From Pezicula radicicola (Eukaryota; Ascomycota; Leotiomycetes; Helotiales; Dermateaceae): a DNA stretch of 64,000 nucleotides. A program made the position numbers and the translations under genes. The DNA is taken from NCBI GenBank assembly GCA_003008705.1, contig PDUO01000003.1, positions 187,891-251,890 of the forward strand, read 5' to 3'. The notes beneath the pieces are model-generated. The model was not told where the DNA came from. It did not search any database and saw only the letters and a program-made list of their open reading frames with translations. This document shows, piece by piece, positions 47,884 through 60,234 of the stretch (the stretch's first letter is position 1; each line of letters starts with the position of its first letter).

Positions 47884-49231
47884 CAGTGGGTCGCAACTTA
47901 TAACCGCGATTTCATAATTTAGCCTACTACTCAGCCTATTACCAAGGCTATTATAAATCAACTACCAATTATATTGTATTTATTCTTTTAATATATAATA
48001 AGAAATAATAGAATTTATTATTCCTAAAAGTACTAGTTTCTTAGTATTTTATATACTATCTATCTACCTTAATATATACTTTTATCCTCTTTAGTATACT
48101 CTCTAATAGAGATATAAATAACTTATTAGGGAGGCTATTCTAAGTATTAATTAAGGCTTACTCTAATACTATAAGTACTTCTTTAGATTTCCCTATATTT
48201 TAAAGCTTAGGGTATATATCTAGAACTTACTTTTTAATATACTACTAGATATATTTAATAGGGTTTAAATTAGGGGAGACTACTAGCTATAGGAGTATAG
48301 GTATATCTATATCTATAAACTATTTATAAACTATATAAGATATATAGATAGAGGTACTATCCTATATAAATATAAGACCTAGTTAGAAGTATTTTAGTAT
48401 CTAATCCTTAAGAACTTTAATATAAGAGTATAAAGAGTAACTATACTTCTTACTCTTAAAATTATAGTCTAAAATATATAGCTTACTCTAACTAATACTA
48501 TTAATAGTTCCCTAAAAACATCCCTAGACTATAACTAATATATCCCTACTTTTAGGATAGATTAATATTATCTCTTTATTCTATTTCTAAGCTACTATTT
48601 AAAAGACCTATTATATTAATTTACCTAAACTATACTCTACTAAATACTTATTACTCTATATAATATTCTTCTAGTTTATAAATATCTATTCCTCTTAAGC
48701 TTTATACTAGTTATAATATTCCTTTATATATTCCTTTATTAACTCTAGCCTCTTCTTTATATACTAATTAATAATATTATATTTCTTTAATATCTTCTTA
48801 ATAGTAGTAGTTGAATATTTAATACCTATAGCCTCTTTAACCTACTTATATATTAACTTTAGCTTAAGGTATATATACCTTAGGATAGCTTATTTATCTT
48901 AATTATTGTATAATTTCTTTTAGGGCTTTTAAGGTAGAGAGGAACCTTTATTATATAATAGGTCGAGGTATATAATATCTTAAATAGTTAAATCTACTAC
49001 TTAGAAGGTACAGGTAATATCTATATTTCTATTACCTTAAGAAGCTACCTTAGTAATTTATCCTCTTCTATATAGAGCTAATTACTTCTTCCTTATAATA
49101 TTCCTAGATATAGGGCCTAGTAGATAATATAGTATTAGTATTTTATGGTATTAAAAAGAGAGAGTCAAGAAGATATATATTCGAAAATATATAATTTCAG
49201 TAAAATCGTGGTTATAAGTTGCTACCGACTG
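47884..49231 (-). mobile_element. RIP-degraded Tc1/mariner transposon
   Basis: A 1348-bp AT-saturated element. Terminal inverted repeats of about 30 nt begin CAGTGGGTCGCAACTTATAA (left) and CAGTCGGTAGCAACTTATAA (right, complement). TA duplications lie at 47882-47883 and 49232-49233. The inside is almost wholly A/T with TA-rich words, as after C-to-T mutation. Relics of a Tc1-type transposase read on the minus strand. Confidence 0.85.
48120..48960 (-). pseudogene. Tc1/mariner transposase remnant
   Basis: Translating the minus strand with stops ignored gives family landmarks in order. A helix-turn-helix piece resembling STTTIKKILKKYNI then KKRLELIKEYIKEY lies near 48830-48710. VIV*GCF*GT lies near 48540-48510. 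FI*DSTSIYISYIV then VVSPNLNPIKYI lies near 48350-48240. The stop codons fall where W or Q is expected, the pattern produced by RIP. Not functional; borders approximate. Confidence 0.72.
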
Positions 49232-49233
49232 TA

Positions 49234-50523
49234 GGATGGGGTTTGGGCTTGGCTCGCTAGAGGTAGGAGAAGCCTCGCTTAGGTCTAAAGAGCTTCGCTG
49301 ATTTGTACTGTAGTCCTTTTTGTTAGCAGTATGATGGGTTCTATAATTTATGTTTCACTTTCAGAATTTTTGCATATTTAGTAAGGCGGTAAGACCCATG
49401 GTGTGAAAGATATCCACTTGTCCAAAACCTGGTGTATTGATGTATACTAAAGACAAGCTTTAGGAAGACTCAAATGTCTAGTCATACTACTTTAAGTTTA
49501 TATGCATAATTGAATTAATTAAATCAAGTAAGTGATACAAATGAGTGACTGACTATAGCCATGTGATGGTGTCTATAATTCACTAAAAAATTTCCAGCTT
49601 CTATGGAAGGGAGAAAATGCAGGCGGCATTTTAAACACTAGTCTGTAGTACAGTGATTAAATTAAGTAGCAGCTGTTAGTAGTATCTGGCTCTTTTCTCT
49701 AAACTTGGTAGGTAATAATATTTAAGCAAAGGTCTACAAATGCTTTAAGGTATTAGCCTACTAATAATATAAGGAGATATCAATACTTTTGTGGACTCAA
49801 GCAGTTCCGATTTTAGTATAGAGAGCAAAGACCAAGCAGCTCCCAAGGATGTCTGGCAGCTTGTGTGAGAGTACTATAAGTTAAAAACTTGTAACGGACT
49901 ATCTAGTCTTTTCAGTACTTTGGTACACGGCCACACAAAGTACGCTTCGCATTAGGTATACTTATGCCTCACCTCAGCCTACACAGAAGAAGGGGCCTAG
50001 CTTGGACATCTTTTCTCGACACTACAAGTCTCTATGGGTGGGTCAAACTACTAAATTGAAGCTACTTTAGCTAGTTTTATTGAACTATGCCCCAGTTTTT
50101 ATAAAGATAGGTTGCCAGAGTTAGTAATTGTGTCGTTCTTGACTAGTTTTAATAGTAAATGCACTAGGAAATCAGTAGGGAAATCTTGCATATAAGCAGC
50201 TACTTCCTATAGATCAATTCAGCAGTTTTTACCCTCCAAAGATGTTTAACAAGTTCCTACCTTCAAAAATGTAGAGTTTCTTTTATAAATATTTAAATGT
50301 ACTCTGCAAGTAGATAGCGCAGCCTCCGTAAGCAATATCGTTAACCATAATCCTGCCTCAAATCCCAAGGCAATCTATTTTGGCATTAGAAAATATGTAT
50401 TGTTTTACTTTCTATTCTATCTTGGTAGACATGGGTTAGAAAGCTTAATGACCGTCATAACAGACTCTTAGGCAAAATGTGATGTGAAAGAAATCAAAAG
50501 TGGCCATGATGTGCTCCAAAAGT
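49234..50523. other. Intergenic, 1.3 kb, AT-rich
   Basis: No gene or clear repeat boundary. AT-rich with scattered short related words; may contain further degraded repeats. Confidence 0.4.
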
Positions 50524-51856
50524 TTACCATTCTCTTATGCTGCCATCGGGACCAAAGAACTCTTTACATTGCCATGCCTTTGTATCCACACTAATCTTCC
50601 TCACCATCTCTTCATCGATAGTAATCCCCAATCCCACACCGGTTGGTGCCTTTACGTATCCATCCGCAATATCAAATACACTCTGATCCTTGAGATATGT
50701 GAGTAAGTCAATATCGTCTCCCGCCTCTGTATTGTAATGCATGCCCAGGCTCATCTCTAGAATGGCGAAGTTTGGTGTTGCAAGCGCAACCTGTAATGAG
50801 GCTGCGAATGCTACCGGCCCTAGAGGACAATGTGGCGCAATAGCTACATCATATGCTTCGGCCATTATAGCAATCTTTCTTGTTTCTGAAATACCGCCAG
50901 CATGAGCAATATCAGGTTGCAAAATGTCGACTGATGCATCTTCAAGGAAGCGCTTAATATCCCAGCGTGTGTAGAGACGTTCGCCAAATGCAATGGGGAT
51001 TGTTGTTGAATCGGAGAGCTGCTTAATGGCTTCTGGATGCTCGCAGAGCAGTGGTTCTTCAATAAAGAGTGGACGGTGTGGCTCAAGAGCTCTGGCAAGC
51101 TGCTTTGCCATAGGTTTATGCAGACGGCCATGAAAATCAAGTCCAGCATCCAGACCTAATGACTTTACAATTTTGAGGCGCTCGACTGTTGCATCGAGGA
51201 CAGAGGGTGAGTCAACCCAATTTGTGTCTTCGGTTGCATTCATTTTGATGCACCTGAGACCTTGTGCTATACGTGCTTTACTATGTTATGAGTTAGTATT
51301 TGATCATAATATAGGAGGATAAGACAAAAGCTTACGCAGCAGTTTCGATATCTGCTGGTCTATCTCCGCCAATCCAGGCATAGACTTGGACCTTATCCCT
51401 GACCTTGCCACCGAGTAGCTCATAAACTGGAACCCCTAAAGTCCGCCCTATATGAACAAAACTCGTTAGAATTGAATTTTGTGACATTAGCTGCAGAGAC
51501 AACTTATACCTTTGAGATCCCATAGCGCAATGTCTATTCCAGAAATTGCAGACATGAAGACTGGCCCACCACGGTAGAACCCGTGTCTCCAAAACTTTTG
51601 CCAGATATTTTCAATTTCACTGTATTTTTATCAGGATTGACTTGCTTAGGAACATAGGTAGGTTCAGTTAAATTACGCACTTTGCTTCATGACCAATAAG
51701 TCGAACAATCATCTCATCCAGGGCGCCTTCTACAGCTAGATCGTGACCTTCAAGCGTTCCCTCTCCCCAGCCGTACTGACCCGTTTCATCTGTGATCTTC
51801 ACCATCAGCCATCGAGGCTTCACCCGGAAATATTCGATGTTCTTAATTCTTGCCAT
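50524..51856 (-). CDS. D-galactonate dehydratase-like enolase-superfamily enzyme
   Basis: Four exons from ATG 51856 to the stop at 50524. It begins [20 protein letters not shown], with [37 protein letters not shown], and [17 protein letters not shown]. The barrel domain has the metal and catalytic residues: [13 protein letters not shown] (Asp and His), LFIEEPL (Glu), [12 protein letters not shown] (Glu), [15 protein letters not shown], and APHCPLGP (His). This matches bacterial DgoD-type D-galactonate dehydratases of the mandelate-racemase subgroup. The reaction would be D-galactonate (or a related aldonate) to a 2-keto-3-deoxy acid plus water. It is next to a DHDPS-family aldolase in the same orientation, the expected next enzyme. 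The close likeness to bacterial enzymes raises ancient transfer. Confidence 0.9.
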
Positions 51857-52677
51857 TATGGTGGATTTCTGGTAAGATATGGCACGGGAGCAATTCAGTT
51901 GATCTATCTCGAGTATATAATGTTTATTTTAAGCGAAAAATGGAATTATTCAAAGCCGTACCACCGGGCAACCACTTAAACCTGAAAATCGTTCGAAACC
52001 CACATCCTTACCGTGATCTACCGATATAAGGATTCAGTTTCAAAATGGTCAAGACCAGAACGTGGGGGTTCGAAACTATTACTAACTAGTTTGTGGATTT
52101 GAGGGGTCAGAAGGTCAGAAGTGGGCGTCCTTTTCATGGATTCAGATGTCATCCTCGCTTACTGTAAGGATACGGATCCTGCTGTCGAAAGTAGGCTGGA
52201 CGTATTTGTACCTGCATACCTATGGATATTCAAAAGGCGGGGAAAGTTGGGGGTGCTGACTCGTATTCTGGGCTAGTCTCGCCGAATTTGTGGAGAATTG
52301 GGGTCCTCCGCATGCATAATTGCCATTTTAAGGAGTAGTTTTAAAGACAGGCCGATGAAGAAAGTTTTAGCTAGGCAAGCGAAATCCCCCGAAAATTCTG
52401 TCGCTTAAATCGTATATTTTATCAAGTGTTATAATCATATGGTCCAGGTGGATGAAGAATGAAGTGGATTTATCACTCACATTGATCTAACCTCTTGTGC
52501 ATTGTTTACGTGACTTGAATAATAGGATGCGCCCAAACTGTGAAAATTATGCTCAAGTTATGCGGTGAGACTGGCATCAGCCATACTGTCAAGATTGGTT
52601 CCAAACGACACGAACTCCCAGTTGAGTGTGGCATATATCCATATATCCATAACAACCGCCTCCTTCAACTTGCCAAA
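51857..52677. other. Intergenic between aldolase and dehydratase
   Basis: Promoter of the dehydratase. It contains an imperfect inverted pair, GTTCGAAACCCAC (about 51991) and GTGGGGGTTCGAAAC (about 52062). No gene. Confidence 0.4.
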
Positions 52678-53655
52678 TTACAACAAAGTCTTCTCTACGT
52701 GCATTAACTCTGAAAAATCCAAAATCATCTTTTCCAAATCCTTTTTGGCAGGTAACGCGCATGGCTTCCTCGGCAAGCCTCCGTAGCCATTATATGCTTG
52801 CAGTGCCACCTTCACAGCAACAAAGCCTCCTTTGATGGCAACCCAGTCCCCTCTGGCAACTATATGTTGAAGTTTCCTGGCATTGACTAACTGTCCGGAG
52901 TTATATAACTGCATAACTTGAACGCAAGCTTTTGGTGCAATGTTGCCCAAGCCTCCGATGATACCATGGCCGCCTACAACAAGTGTTTGCAAGGCAAAGT
53001 CGGCAGACCCTCCCATGGTCAAAAATGGATGAGATGCCTGGTCCACGATTCGAGCAAGCTTTCCCGTGTTCCCGCACGTCAATTTCACCCCGACGATGTT
53101 TTTATGCTGTGACAAGGCAATAATAGTCTCGGAATCAAGATCGAGCCCACTGCAGGCACCTGGGTAATTATAGATGATAATTGGAATGGGCGAAGCATCT
53201 GCGACAGAGCGGAAATGTTGCATAATAAGGTCTTTGTTGAGAAGGCCGCCGTAATAGCTAGCTGGTAAGACAAGTGCAAATTGGCCGCTAGATCGAGATG
53301 CTTCTTTGCAGAGTTGGATTGTTTCCCGTGTTGATTGCGCACCACAGCCAACAATGAGAGGCATGTCTGAACGACCAATGGAGTCAAGTGCACTTCGGGT
53401 TGCTTCGTTGATCTCCATACGTTCCTCGTGCGACAGGTGAACTGCCTCGCCATTACTTCCGTGGGTAACAAGACCAGCAACGCCGGCTTCTGCAAGTCGG
53501 ATTGCATGTTTCTTGGTAGTTGTAATATCAATAACTTCAGATTCGGGATGGAAAAAGGCGACTGTTGGGACGTAGAAGCCTGGTACAAGCTTTATGTTTC
53601 CATTTTGTGGTAAGACTTCCGGGGAACTCTCCGAATACCCATTATGAGGTGCCAT
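52678..53655 (-). CDS. DHDPS-family aldolase (2-keto-3-deoxy sugar-acid aldolase candidate)
   Basis: A single-exon gene of 325 residues, a normal family length. Landmarks are GVAGLVTHGSNGEAVHLSHEER (phosphate/carboxylate-binding loop), IVGCGAQSTRETI, LVLPASYYGG, IIYNYPGACSG with the catalytic Tyr, and NIVGVKLTCGN with the Schiff-base Lys. GSADFALQTLVVGGHGIIGG follows. Members split 2-keto-3-deoxy acids or 4-hydroxy-2-oxoglutarate, releasing pyruvate. The substrate is inferred from its neighbour, a galactonate-dehydratase-like gene on the same strand about 0.8 kb downstream. An N-terminal extension (HNGYSESSPEVLPQNG) is hydrophilic and shows no targeting motif. Confidence 0.9.
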   Translation of the reverse strand: MAPHNGYSESSPEVLPQNGNIKLVPGFYVPTVAFFHPESEVIDITTTKKHAIRLAEAGVAGLVTHGSNGEAVHLSHEERMEINEATRSALDSIGRSDMPLIVGCGAQSTRETIQLCKEASRSSGQFALVLPASYYGGLLNKDLIMQHFRSVADASPIPIIIYNYPGACSGLDLDSETIIALSQHKNIVGVKLTCGNTGKLARIVDQASHPFLTMGGSADFALQTLVVGGHGIIGGLGNIAPKACVQVMQLYNSGQLVNARKLQHIVARGDWVAIKGGFVAVKVALQAYNGYGGLPRKPCALPAKKDLEKMILDFSELMHVEKTLL

Positions 53656-55253
53656 GTTGTGCTTTTAGGAATTAGGCGTAGTAAGTTGCAGTGAGGTTTG
53701 GGAAGGTGTATACTGCTAAACGATTATATTCAGCCGGAGTTCGAGTGCTGGTTGAAAACAAGACCTAACAAAGCTACAATTCATCCGTTCTTATTCGAAA
53801 TAAAGCTTCCGAGAATTACCCTTGTAGACTCTTACCAATTTGTAGATAGTCTGAAAGAAAGGCATGCGGGCTGAACGTCAGCCGCCAAGTCCCGATTCGG
53901 GCCTAAATCTCGCATATGTAGGCCTACCGATCCATTGCTTCTAGCCGGGAGAATAACCTACCCGCAGGCAGTTGTATTGTACTGTACCAAGTCTACGTAA
54001 CTCTTAACTAATTCCAGTGACCTTCCTGCGGTGAGATTTGAACCCCCACACTAACAGCATATATATCTGCCCTTGAAAATATTCATGGTTGTCTGTAACG
54101 TAATATTAAAGTGCACCTTAACTAGTGAAGGTCACTGAGACAATACAGTCGGCAAGTCGCGCAGAGGTTAACCGATCGCTAAGTCTAACAGTTGACGATT
54201 GATCCCAGCATCTCGCGTCAAAGTGGGCAGCCTTTTTGGTGGCGCAGTAAGTCCATCTTTCAAGGCCCCAAATTTAGTCTGAAAAAAGGATTGAAGACTT
54301 CCCCTCAATGGTCCACCCCCAAAATTAGCCTCGGTCCTGGTGGTCGCTTAAATAAGTGTGCACCCGCTTTTTGGCGGGGTATGATATCGTTGATCGGAGT
54401 AATACTCTCCGAAGATGGGGACGCCCCAAAGTTCGACTGTATGTAGCGCAGTACTTATGGAAGTAAAAGTGGCAACTTTTCCAATTATCATTATCATGTG
54501 ATACTCATCAATTCCTTCTCGACGGTTTTTGATAGCCGACGAAAGTCTTTGATAGTGATTTTACCTTACAGCAGTTTGATAATCTTTCCAGTCTTACTAC
54601 ATCAAATGGATGGTACCTAGGTGCTTGTTTACAATAAAATAACCTGTTACTCTCTATATTTCAGAAAAAATCCCCCACAGTTCCATGTTATTGCCTTTAA
54701 ATTGTTGACCTCTTGCAGCATTCAGCAAGGCTAGCAATAGATGGCAGTTCTTTTCTTAGATTACGCCAACCCCATTGTATTTCAGTTCTATGAGGAGAAA
54801 TATAATACATTTCAATATCAAGGTAAAGACGAAGACGAATCCCAGACAACTGAGCTTACATCTAGAAATCTTTGAGAGTAAAATCATCCCGCGGCTCGGC
54901 TAATTGCTCCGGCGCTTTAGCTTCCTCAAACTTCTGTTCGGCATCGGCAGGGAACTTTAGATACAATTCGAAAGAGAAGTGGTCTGCTACGCCACCAAAC
55001 GAATGTGAGATTTAAAATTGAGGCGATGCTGTGGATAAAAGGTAACAGTAGACACCAGTTGGCCGCACTTTCGTACAGTAATAAAAATCAGTGCGTGGGG
55101 GGCGATCGGCAAGAAAGCCGAGCATCTCCACATCAGTCAGCACTTGATCAGGTTCTGGACTCATCTTCCCCATCGCTAGTCTTCAGAGATGTATCGATGG
55201 TTTTGCGCAGTATTTTTCATCGTCGGCCAGATAGCTGTGAAACCAAATCATAA
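53656..55253. other. Intergenic, 1.6 kb
   Basis: Promoter of the aldolase on the left, leader of the C2H2 regulator on the right. Between them are an inverted pair CCAGTGACCTTC / GAAGGTCACTG (54013-54140) and an orphan coding fragment at 54862-55011. No complete gene. Confidence 0.45.
54862..55011 (-). pseudogene. Orphan C-terminal coding fragment
   Basis: A minus-strand 49-codon frame ending in a stop. It reads SHSFGGVADHFSFELYLKF then PADAEQKFEEAKAPEQ and ends DDFTLKDF. The composition is protein-like, unlike the flanks, and looks like the last exon of an unidentified enzyme. A stop precedes it and no upstream exons are seen, so it may be a gene relic. Confidence 0.35.
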
Positions 55254-58072
55254 ATGGCCATGCCATATGAGATTGGCGGCACGAGTCTAGCTCACATGGA
55301 CTTCGACCATGAGGACAGCATATCGGCATCATCAAAGCAATCTAACACGCCTAAGAAAGTCCGCAGGCGGTCTTCGAGGATATACCGATGTCCAGTAGAG
55401 AATTGTAGCAAGGCATACTCTCGGGCAGAGCATCTGTAATATAGCCATTTTCCCATCACCATGCTCCGGAGGTGAAGGAGACTAATCATAGGGTACAGAA
55501 GCCGGCATCAATTAAATCACGATCCAAAAGAGATATACCGCTGTGATGTGCCAAATTGCTCTCGGAGTTTCGTTCGGTTGGATCTATATAGTCTTCATCG
55601 GACTCGTCATATGGGTGAATACATACAGCAACAAAATGACTGCTCACCTAGCCACAGTGTGAGATTCATTAGATTCTATTGTTTTGTATATTTCTGCTCA
55701 CTTGTTTTCAGGGTTCGGCCCATACACCAGAGTTCATGGACTTCTCAACAGAGAGTACTTTGAACCACGGTAGTCAATCTCAGCTATTGCCACAATATCG
55801 TAGAAATACCGCACAGATTGGGTACAACGACCAGGAACCTCAGCAATCCCAACAATCTCAGGCAGAAGCTGGCAGCACGTTTGGAATGACTGAAATACCT
55901 GGTCAAACACCACTACCAGCCAGTCAATCAAACCAGATGGAGATTCTTTCACAACAGCAGCAGCACCTTCCAGATATCAGTATGTGGAGGAATGAAGTGC
56001 ATCCGCCTACTTCAATACCTCTGTTTGGTGGTGAGAGTTATACTCCACCATTTACCATTACTGATGATTTTATCCAATATCTCTTCAATGGTAGTTCTCC
56101 CAGTCAGCTAACTAACGCTGATGGTACAAGTCCAAATAGTGTCCCTGGGTAAAGACATTCATTCCCAGACAAATAATGGCTTACTAATATATGCAGTTAC
56201 ATAAATAGCCAAGGTACACTCTACGGAAGCATGAACCGTGACATCTTCAGTGAGGGTTATATTCCCCAGGTTCCCTTCACTATAAATGTAAACTCTTCTG
56301 AACCAAAATTTTCTTCGATGGCCTTATCATACGAGAAGAGCCAAGAAATTTTCGATCTTGTCCAAAATAAATTCACTGGCAACACTCATCCACATTCGAT
56401 AAATGGCCAGAGTACACTTCTCGACGGCGATCGTTCCCAAGATTCAAATATAATGAGCCACAAGAGGATGCAAGATCATATTGATAGCTATTGGGAGAAC
56501 TTCCACTCTCAACTTCCAATCTGTAAGTACTACTCGCTTGATAGGTTTTGACGTATGGATATTCAAAGATACGTAGTACATCGACCCTCATTTTCGCCGA
56601 ATAAGACACCCAACCTTCTCCTGATTGCCATCATGATAATAGGCGCTTCTTGCTCTATTCAGCCAGATGACCATGTTATGACCAAATCCACTAGGGAATT
56701 TTCGGAGGTTTTAGCTTGGTATTTGAGATGGGAGATCTTTGGCAGTATGCATATACAGTCAGATACTCTTTGGGTATTCCAAACACTTCTACTGCTTGAG
56801 ACTTACGAGAAGACATACTCTTCAAGGACTCTCCACGAGCGGGCGCATATCCATCACGCAACAGCCATTACATTAATGCGTCGAGGAGGGTTTCTCGTTG
56901 GGAGGTCTCCCCTGGATTCGCCTCCTGAGTGTGAAGAGGATGCATCTGGGAGTTATAGAATAGCTCGGCCCACGAAGGACGTGTATTGGGATGAATGGAT
57001 AAGAAGAGAATCTACTTGCCGTGTTGCATTAGCAGCTTTCATGATCGATTCCCTTCATGCAGCAATGTTCGGACACTCAATTGTCATGGTCACCCACGAG
57101 ATGCGTCTAGTATTGCCATGTGATGACACACTGTGGTCAGCCACCAGTGTTGATGAAGTACGAAAAATTGAGATGACACTTCGATCAAATGGTGTCAAAC
57201 CTCTCTCGTTTCTAGAGGGGCTTCAAAAGACTTTAAATGGTCAGGAGATCTACACAAACCCTTTCGGGAGGTCGATTTTGCTATGTGGCTTGCTCAGTGT
57301 GAGCTGGCACATGAATCAACGGGACTTACAAATCAATTCTCTCGATGTAAGTTCTCAAGGAGGAGTAAGAGGCAGCAAATGGCGGAGGTCTATCACTAGA
57401 GCCTTTAATCTATGGAGGAGCGCCTATGAACGAATGTCGCCAAATATATCAGATGATGCGGATGTTCTCCACGGCAGCAGATTTGCCCTTTATCACCTGG
57501 CTCAATTCAGCGTAAATTTTGACATCGTTGAGTGTCAAGTATTCGCTGGAGCGAGCAGAGTACTCGGTAGGAGCATGGGAAAACAAGATGTGGAAACAGC
57601 ACGACGACGAATTCGAAATACCTGGGCAAAGTCAGTCGAAGCTCGAAGAGCCACATTCTATGCGTTGCGCTTTCTCTGTTTAGTGTTGAATAAACCAAAC
57701 AGTGACCAGGTCATCAATTGTGAATATATTCACAAGTATGCTACCAGTAACAATACGCTCCCCATGCATCGGTGGGTGCTTTACTCAGCCGCTCTCATCG
57801 TCTGGTGTTACAGCTATGCAGTTGATGGACCAATGCACTCGAATGCTTCTGTTGGAAATTCTATAGAAGATCATATTAGGGATATGAGTGCTTTTCTGGA
57901 AAGGGCTGAAAATATCAAATCTCCCGAAGATGTGGCTTTCCATCGACTCAATGGCTGTACTGGTATGCTGAAAGTCTTGCGATATATCTTCCGCATAGGC
58001 ACCTGGGAATTATTACATGAAGGCGCGGACTTGCTCACGAATTGTATCAAGTTAATGGAAACTGTAGGATAG
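55254..58072 (+). CDS. C2H2 zinc-finger plus fungal_trans-domain transcription factor
   Basis: Five exons: 55254-55435, 55502-55658, 55712-56148, 56197-56522 and 56577-58072. Total 2598 nt, 865 residues, all phases consistent. Two tandem C2H2 fingers sit near the N-terminus: YRCPVENCSKAYSRAEHL with the splice inside it, completed by RHQLNH, then YRCDVPNCSRSFVRLDLYSLHRTRH. A Gln/Ser-rich linker follows. The second half is a fungal-specific regulatory domain (LHRPSFSPNKTPNLLLIAIMIIGA, WVFQTLLLLETYEKTYS, RESTCRVALAAFMIDSLHAAMF). It is a nuclear DNA-binding regulator. Lying between the dehydratase/aldolase pair and the oxidoreductase/transporter genes, it is the obvious candidate local regulator. 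Confidence 0.88.
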
Positions 58073-58571
58073 GTTCAGAACAAAAGCATCATTTTTTCTG
58101 ACTGCAATATGAGGTTTCCGACAGATCTGAACCCCCGTGCATGTGGAAGCATTACGTCGCTGTCAAACCTCAGTGAGTATTTGATGGTACAACCGATGTG
58201 CTAAGGTTCAAAAGTCCCATTTTCCGGCGAGGCAGGAGTCCTAACTCAGCGCTACTCCCAAGCTTCATCTTTGCCCCCAACGGGTTCCTTTTGCCTCAAG
58301 TTCCTTAAAGTTTAACTTCATGTTAAAAGTATATGATGACTATTTATAATAACACTTCGACAATTAACGTAATGGGTCGCTAGGATTGCTGCCTAGTTAT
58401 AAATAAAAAAGATGTTTGGCATTTCGGCAGAATGCAGATTGGCATTTCTCTACAGCTAGTGTATTGTTGTCAAGTGCCTCGAGAATTATATGCTACCTCG
58501 CATAGTCTTCGAGACAGAAAGTTACTGTAAATATTAAGGCTAACAGGTGCTATCATATTGTTGCACTCCTC
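58073..58571. other. Intergenic between convergent regulator and SDR genes
   Basis: Shared 3' flank; no gene or repeat recognised. Confidence 0.4.
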
Positions 58572-59465
58572 TCAACGTCCCATCCAGCCTCCATCCACAG
58601 TGAATATCTCACCAGAAACATAGGCACTTGCAGCACTAGCAAGGAAAACAACAGGACCTTTAAAGTCGACCGGATTACCCCATCTGCCAGCAGGAATTCT
58701 TGCTAAAATACTAGCAGCTCTCTCTTTATTATTGATCAAAGCCTCGTTCATGTCCGTTGCAACATAACCCGGCGCTATTGCATTCACATTAATTCCCTGG
58801 CTCGCCCATTCATTTGAGAGAGCCTTAGTTAGCTGAGCCACTCCCCCTTTTGCTGCTGCATATGCGGGTACTGTCAATCCTCCCTGAAATGAAACAATAG
58901 ATGCTACATTAATGATACTCCCTCGATGGCCTGCCGCGTTCGGTTTTCGCCCAAGCATGTAGGCTCCAACGTCTCGACAGAGTGTGAATATTGTGGAGAG
59001 ATTAACTTGCAGTACCTATATCATGCTGGTCAGATTCACAATTGTGAAGATCTCTGTGTTGAGGACTCACCTCGTCCCAATCACTCTGGGGAAATATATG
59101 ACTGGGATGACGTCGTTGGATGCCAGCGCAGGTAACTAAGATATCAATGTCGTGACCATCATCTAAGACTTTCTTCGTCAAGTTGGAGACTTCTGTAGCA
59201 GAAGCCAAATCTGCAGAGTAGATTGTTGCCTTTCGGCCCAGTGACTCGATTTTGGATTTGGTAGAGATGTTTGTCAAATCCCGCTATTGAATTCAGCTAT
59301 GCAGTCTGATTATTTTACTAGAGGGAGAAATACTTGAATGAGAATAATATCAGAGCCTGCTTCAGCCATAGCAATAGCCATTTCTGCGCCAATTCCACGA
59401 GTTCCACCTGTGATCATAGCGGTCCTGCCAACTAGCGAGAACATTTCCATCATGGATTCCGCCAT
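58572..59465 (-). CDS. Short-chain dehydrogenase, 2-deoxy-D-gluconate 3-dehydrogenase (KduD)-like
   Basis: Three exons from ATG 59465; introns at about 59336-59281 and 59069-59015. [23 protein letters not shown] holds the TGGxxGIG cofactor motif. [14 protein letters not shown] matches the NNAGI position. [14 protein letters not shown] and the catalytic [10 protein letters not shown] (YxxxK) follow. The C-terminal [16 protein letters not shown] and [21 protein letters not shown] to TVDGGWMGR are strikingly like KduD and gluconate 5-dehydrogenase. It would interconvert a keto sugar acid and its alcohol with NAD(P)H in the cytosol. Its presence with a galactonate-type dehydratase supports a sugar-acid pathway. 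Confidence 0.88.
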
Positions 59466-60234
59466 AGTGAACGTCAATCGTCCCACGAATATGATATCCT
59501 GTAAGATGGAGGAAATTTGCTTGCCGGTTAGTATGGTAGCAATTTGAAATTGTTACACTGCGTGTGCTTCGTTCTCGTGGAAAATAGCATTCTCTGGGGT
59601 GCTCGCCATACCACCCGTTGAAAAGCGGTATCAATCGTGGGGGAAAATGAAAATTGAAATCTTAGTGGAGTACTATGCGGAATAAGCCCCGGGGAGCTTG
59701 GCTGGGGTATTGGAGTTTTGCTATCCCGGCAATAATTCAATTTGGGCAAGTTCGACGCAGGGTTGGATTCACCACAAAGAATTTTTGCCCACTTTTCGTC
59801 ATACGAGGACTTGCCCCATTCCCCCATTCCCCAGATGCCCCCAATTTTAGCGGATTCATTGCTTACTGTACCAACCCGGCAGGGAGTCGGTGCCTCTTTG
59901 GATTAGCACACGACTCATGGTAATCTGTGATCAGGCAGGCTTTGACTCGCGTGCTTGATGACTACGGCGGAACGTTTCTGGGAGACATGAAAAAGGATGC
60001 ACAAAGGTCATAATATAGTTTACTTTAAATTTTCGAAATTTATATTGCTTTCGACAAGTTTGGTGCTGTTTTCTTGGCGTTGTGCTCCAAATTTTAGCCG
60101 AGCTGCCGAGTCACCGTCATGAATTGATGGCTCTTGCATTTATTATATCACTATGGAGCACCTGTCAACCACAATGAAGCTAGTTCAAAGGGAAAATCAT
60201 GCAACTACATCGTGTCCATATGTTACTCGTGTAT
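59466..60234. other. Intergenic, promoter of the SDR gene
   Basis: No gene supported. Minus-strand frames at 59528-59827 are accidental. Confidence 0.4.

Noticed and set aside
51991..52076. Inverted pair GTTCGAAACCCAC / GTGGGGGTTCGAAAC
   Set aside because: Arms are short and imperfect with no TA or other duplication at the borders; could be regulatory but not supportable as an element.
54015..54140. Possible minus-strand tRNA: a GGTTCAAATC-like T-loop and an inverted pair that could be an acceptor stem
   Set aside because: The T-stem does not pair well, the supposed acceptor stem is not adjacent to the T-arm, and no D or anticodon arm can be folded.
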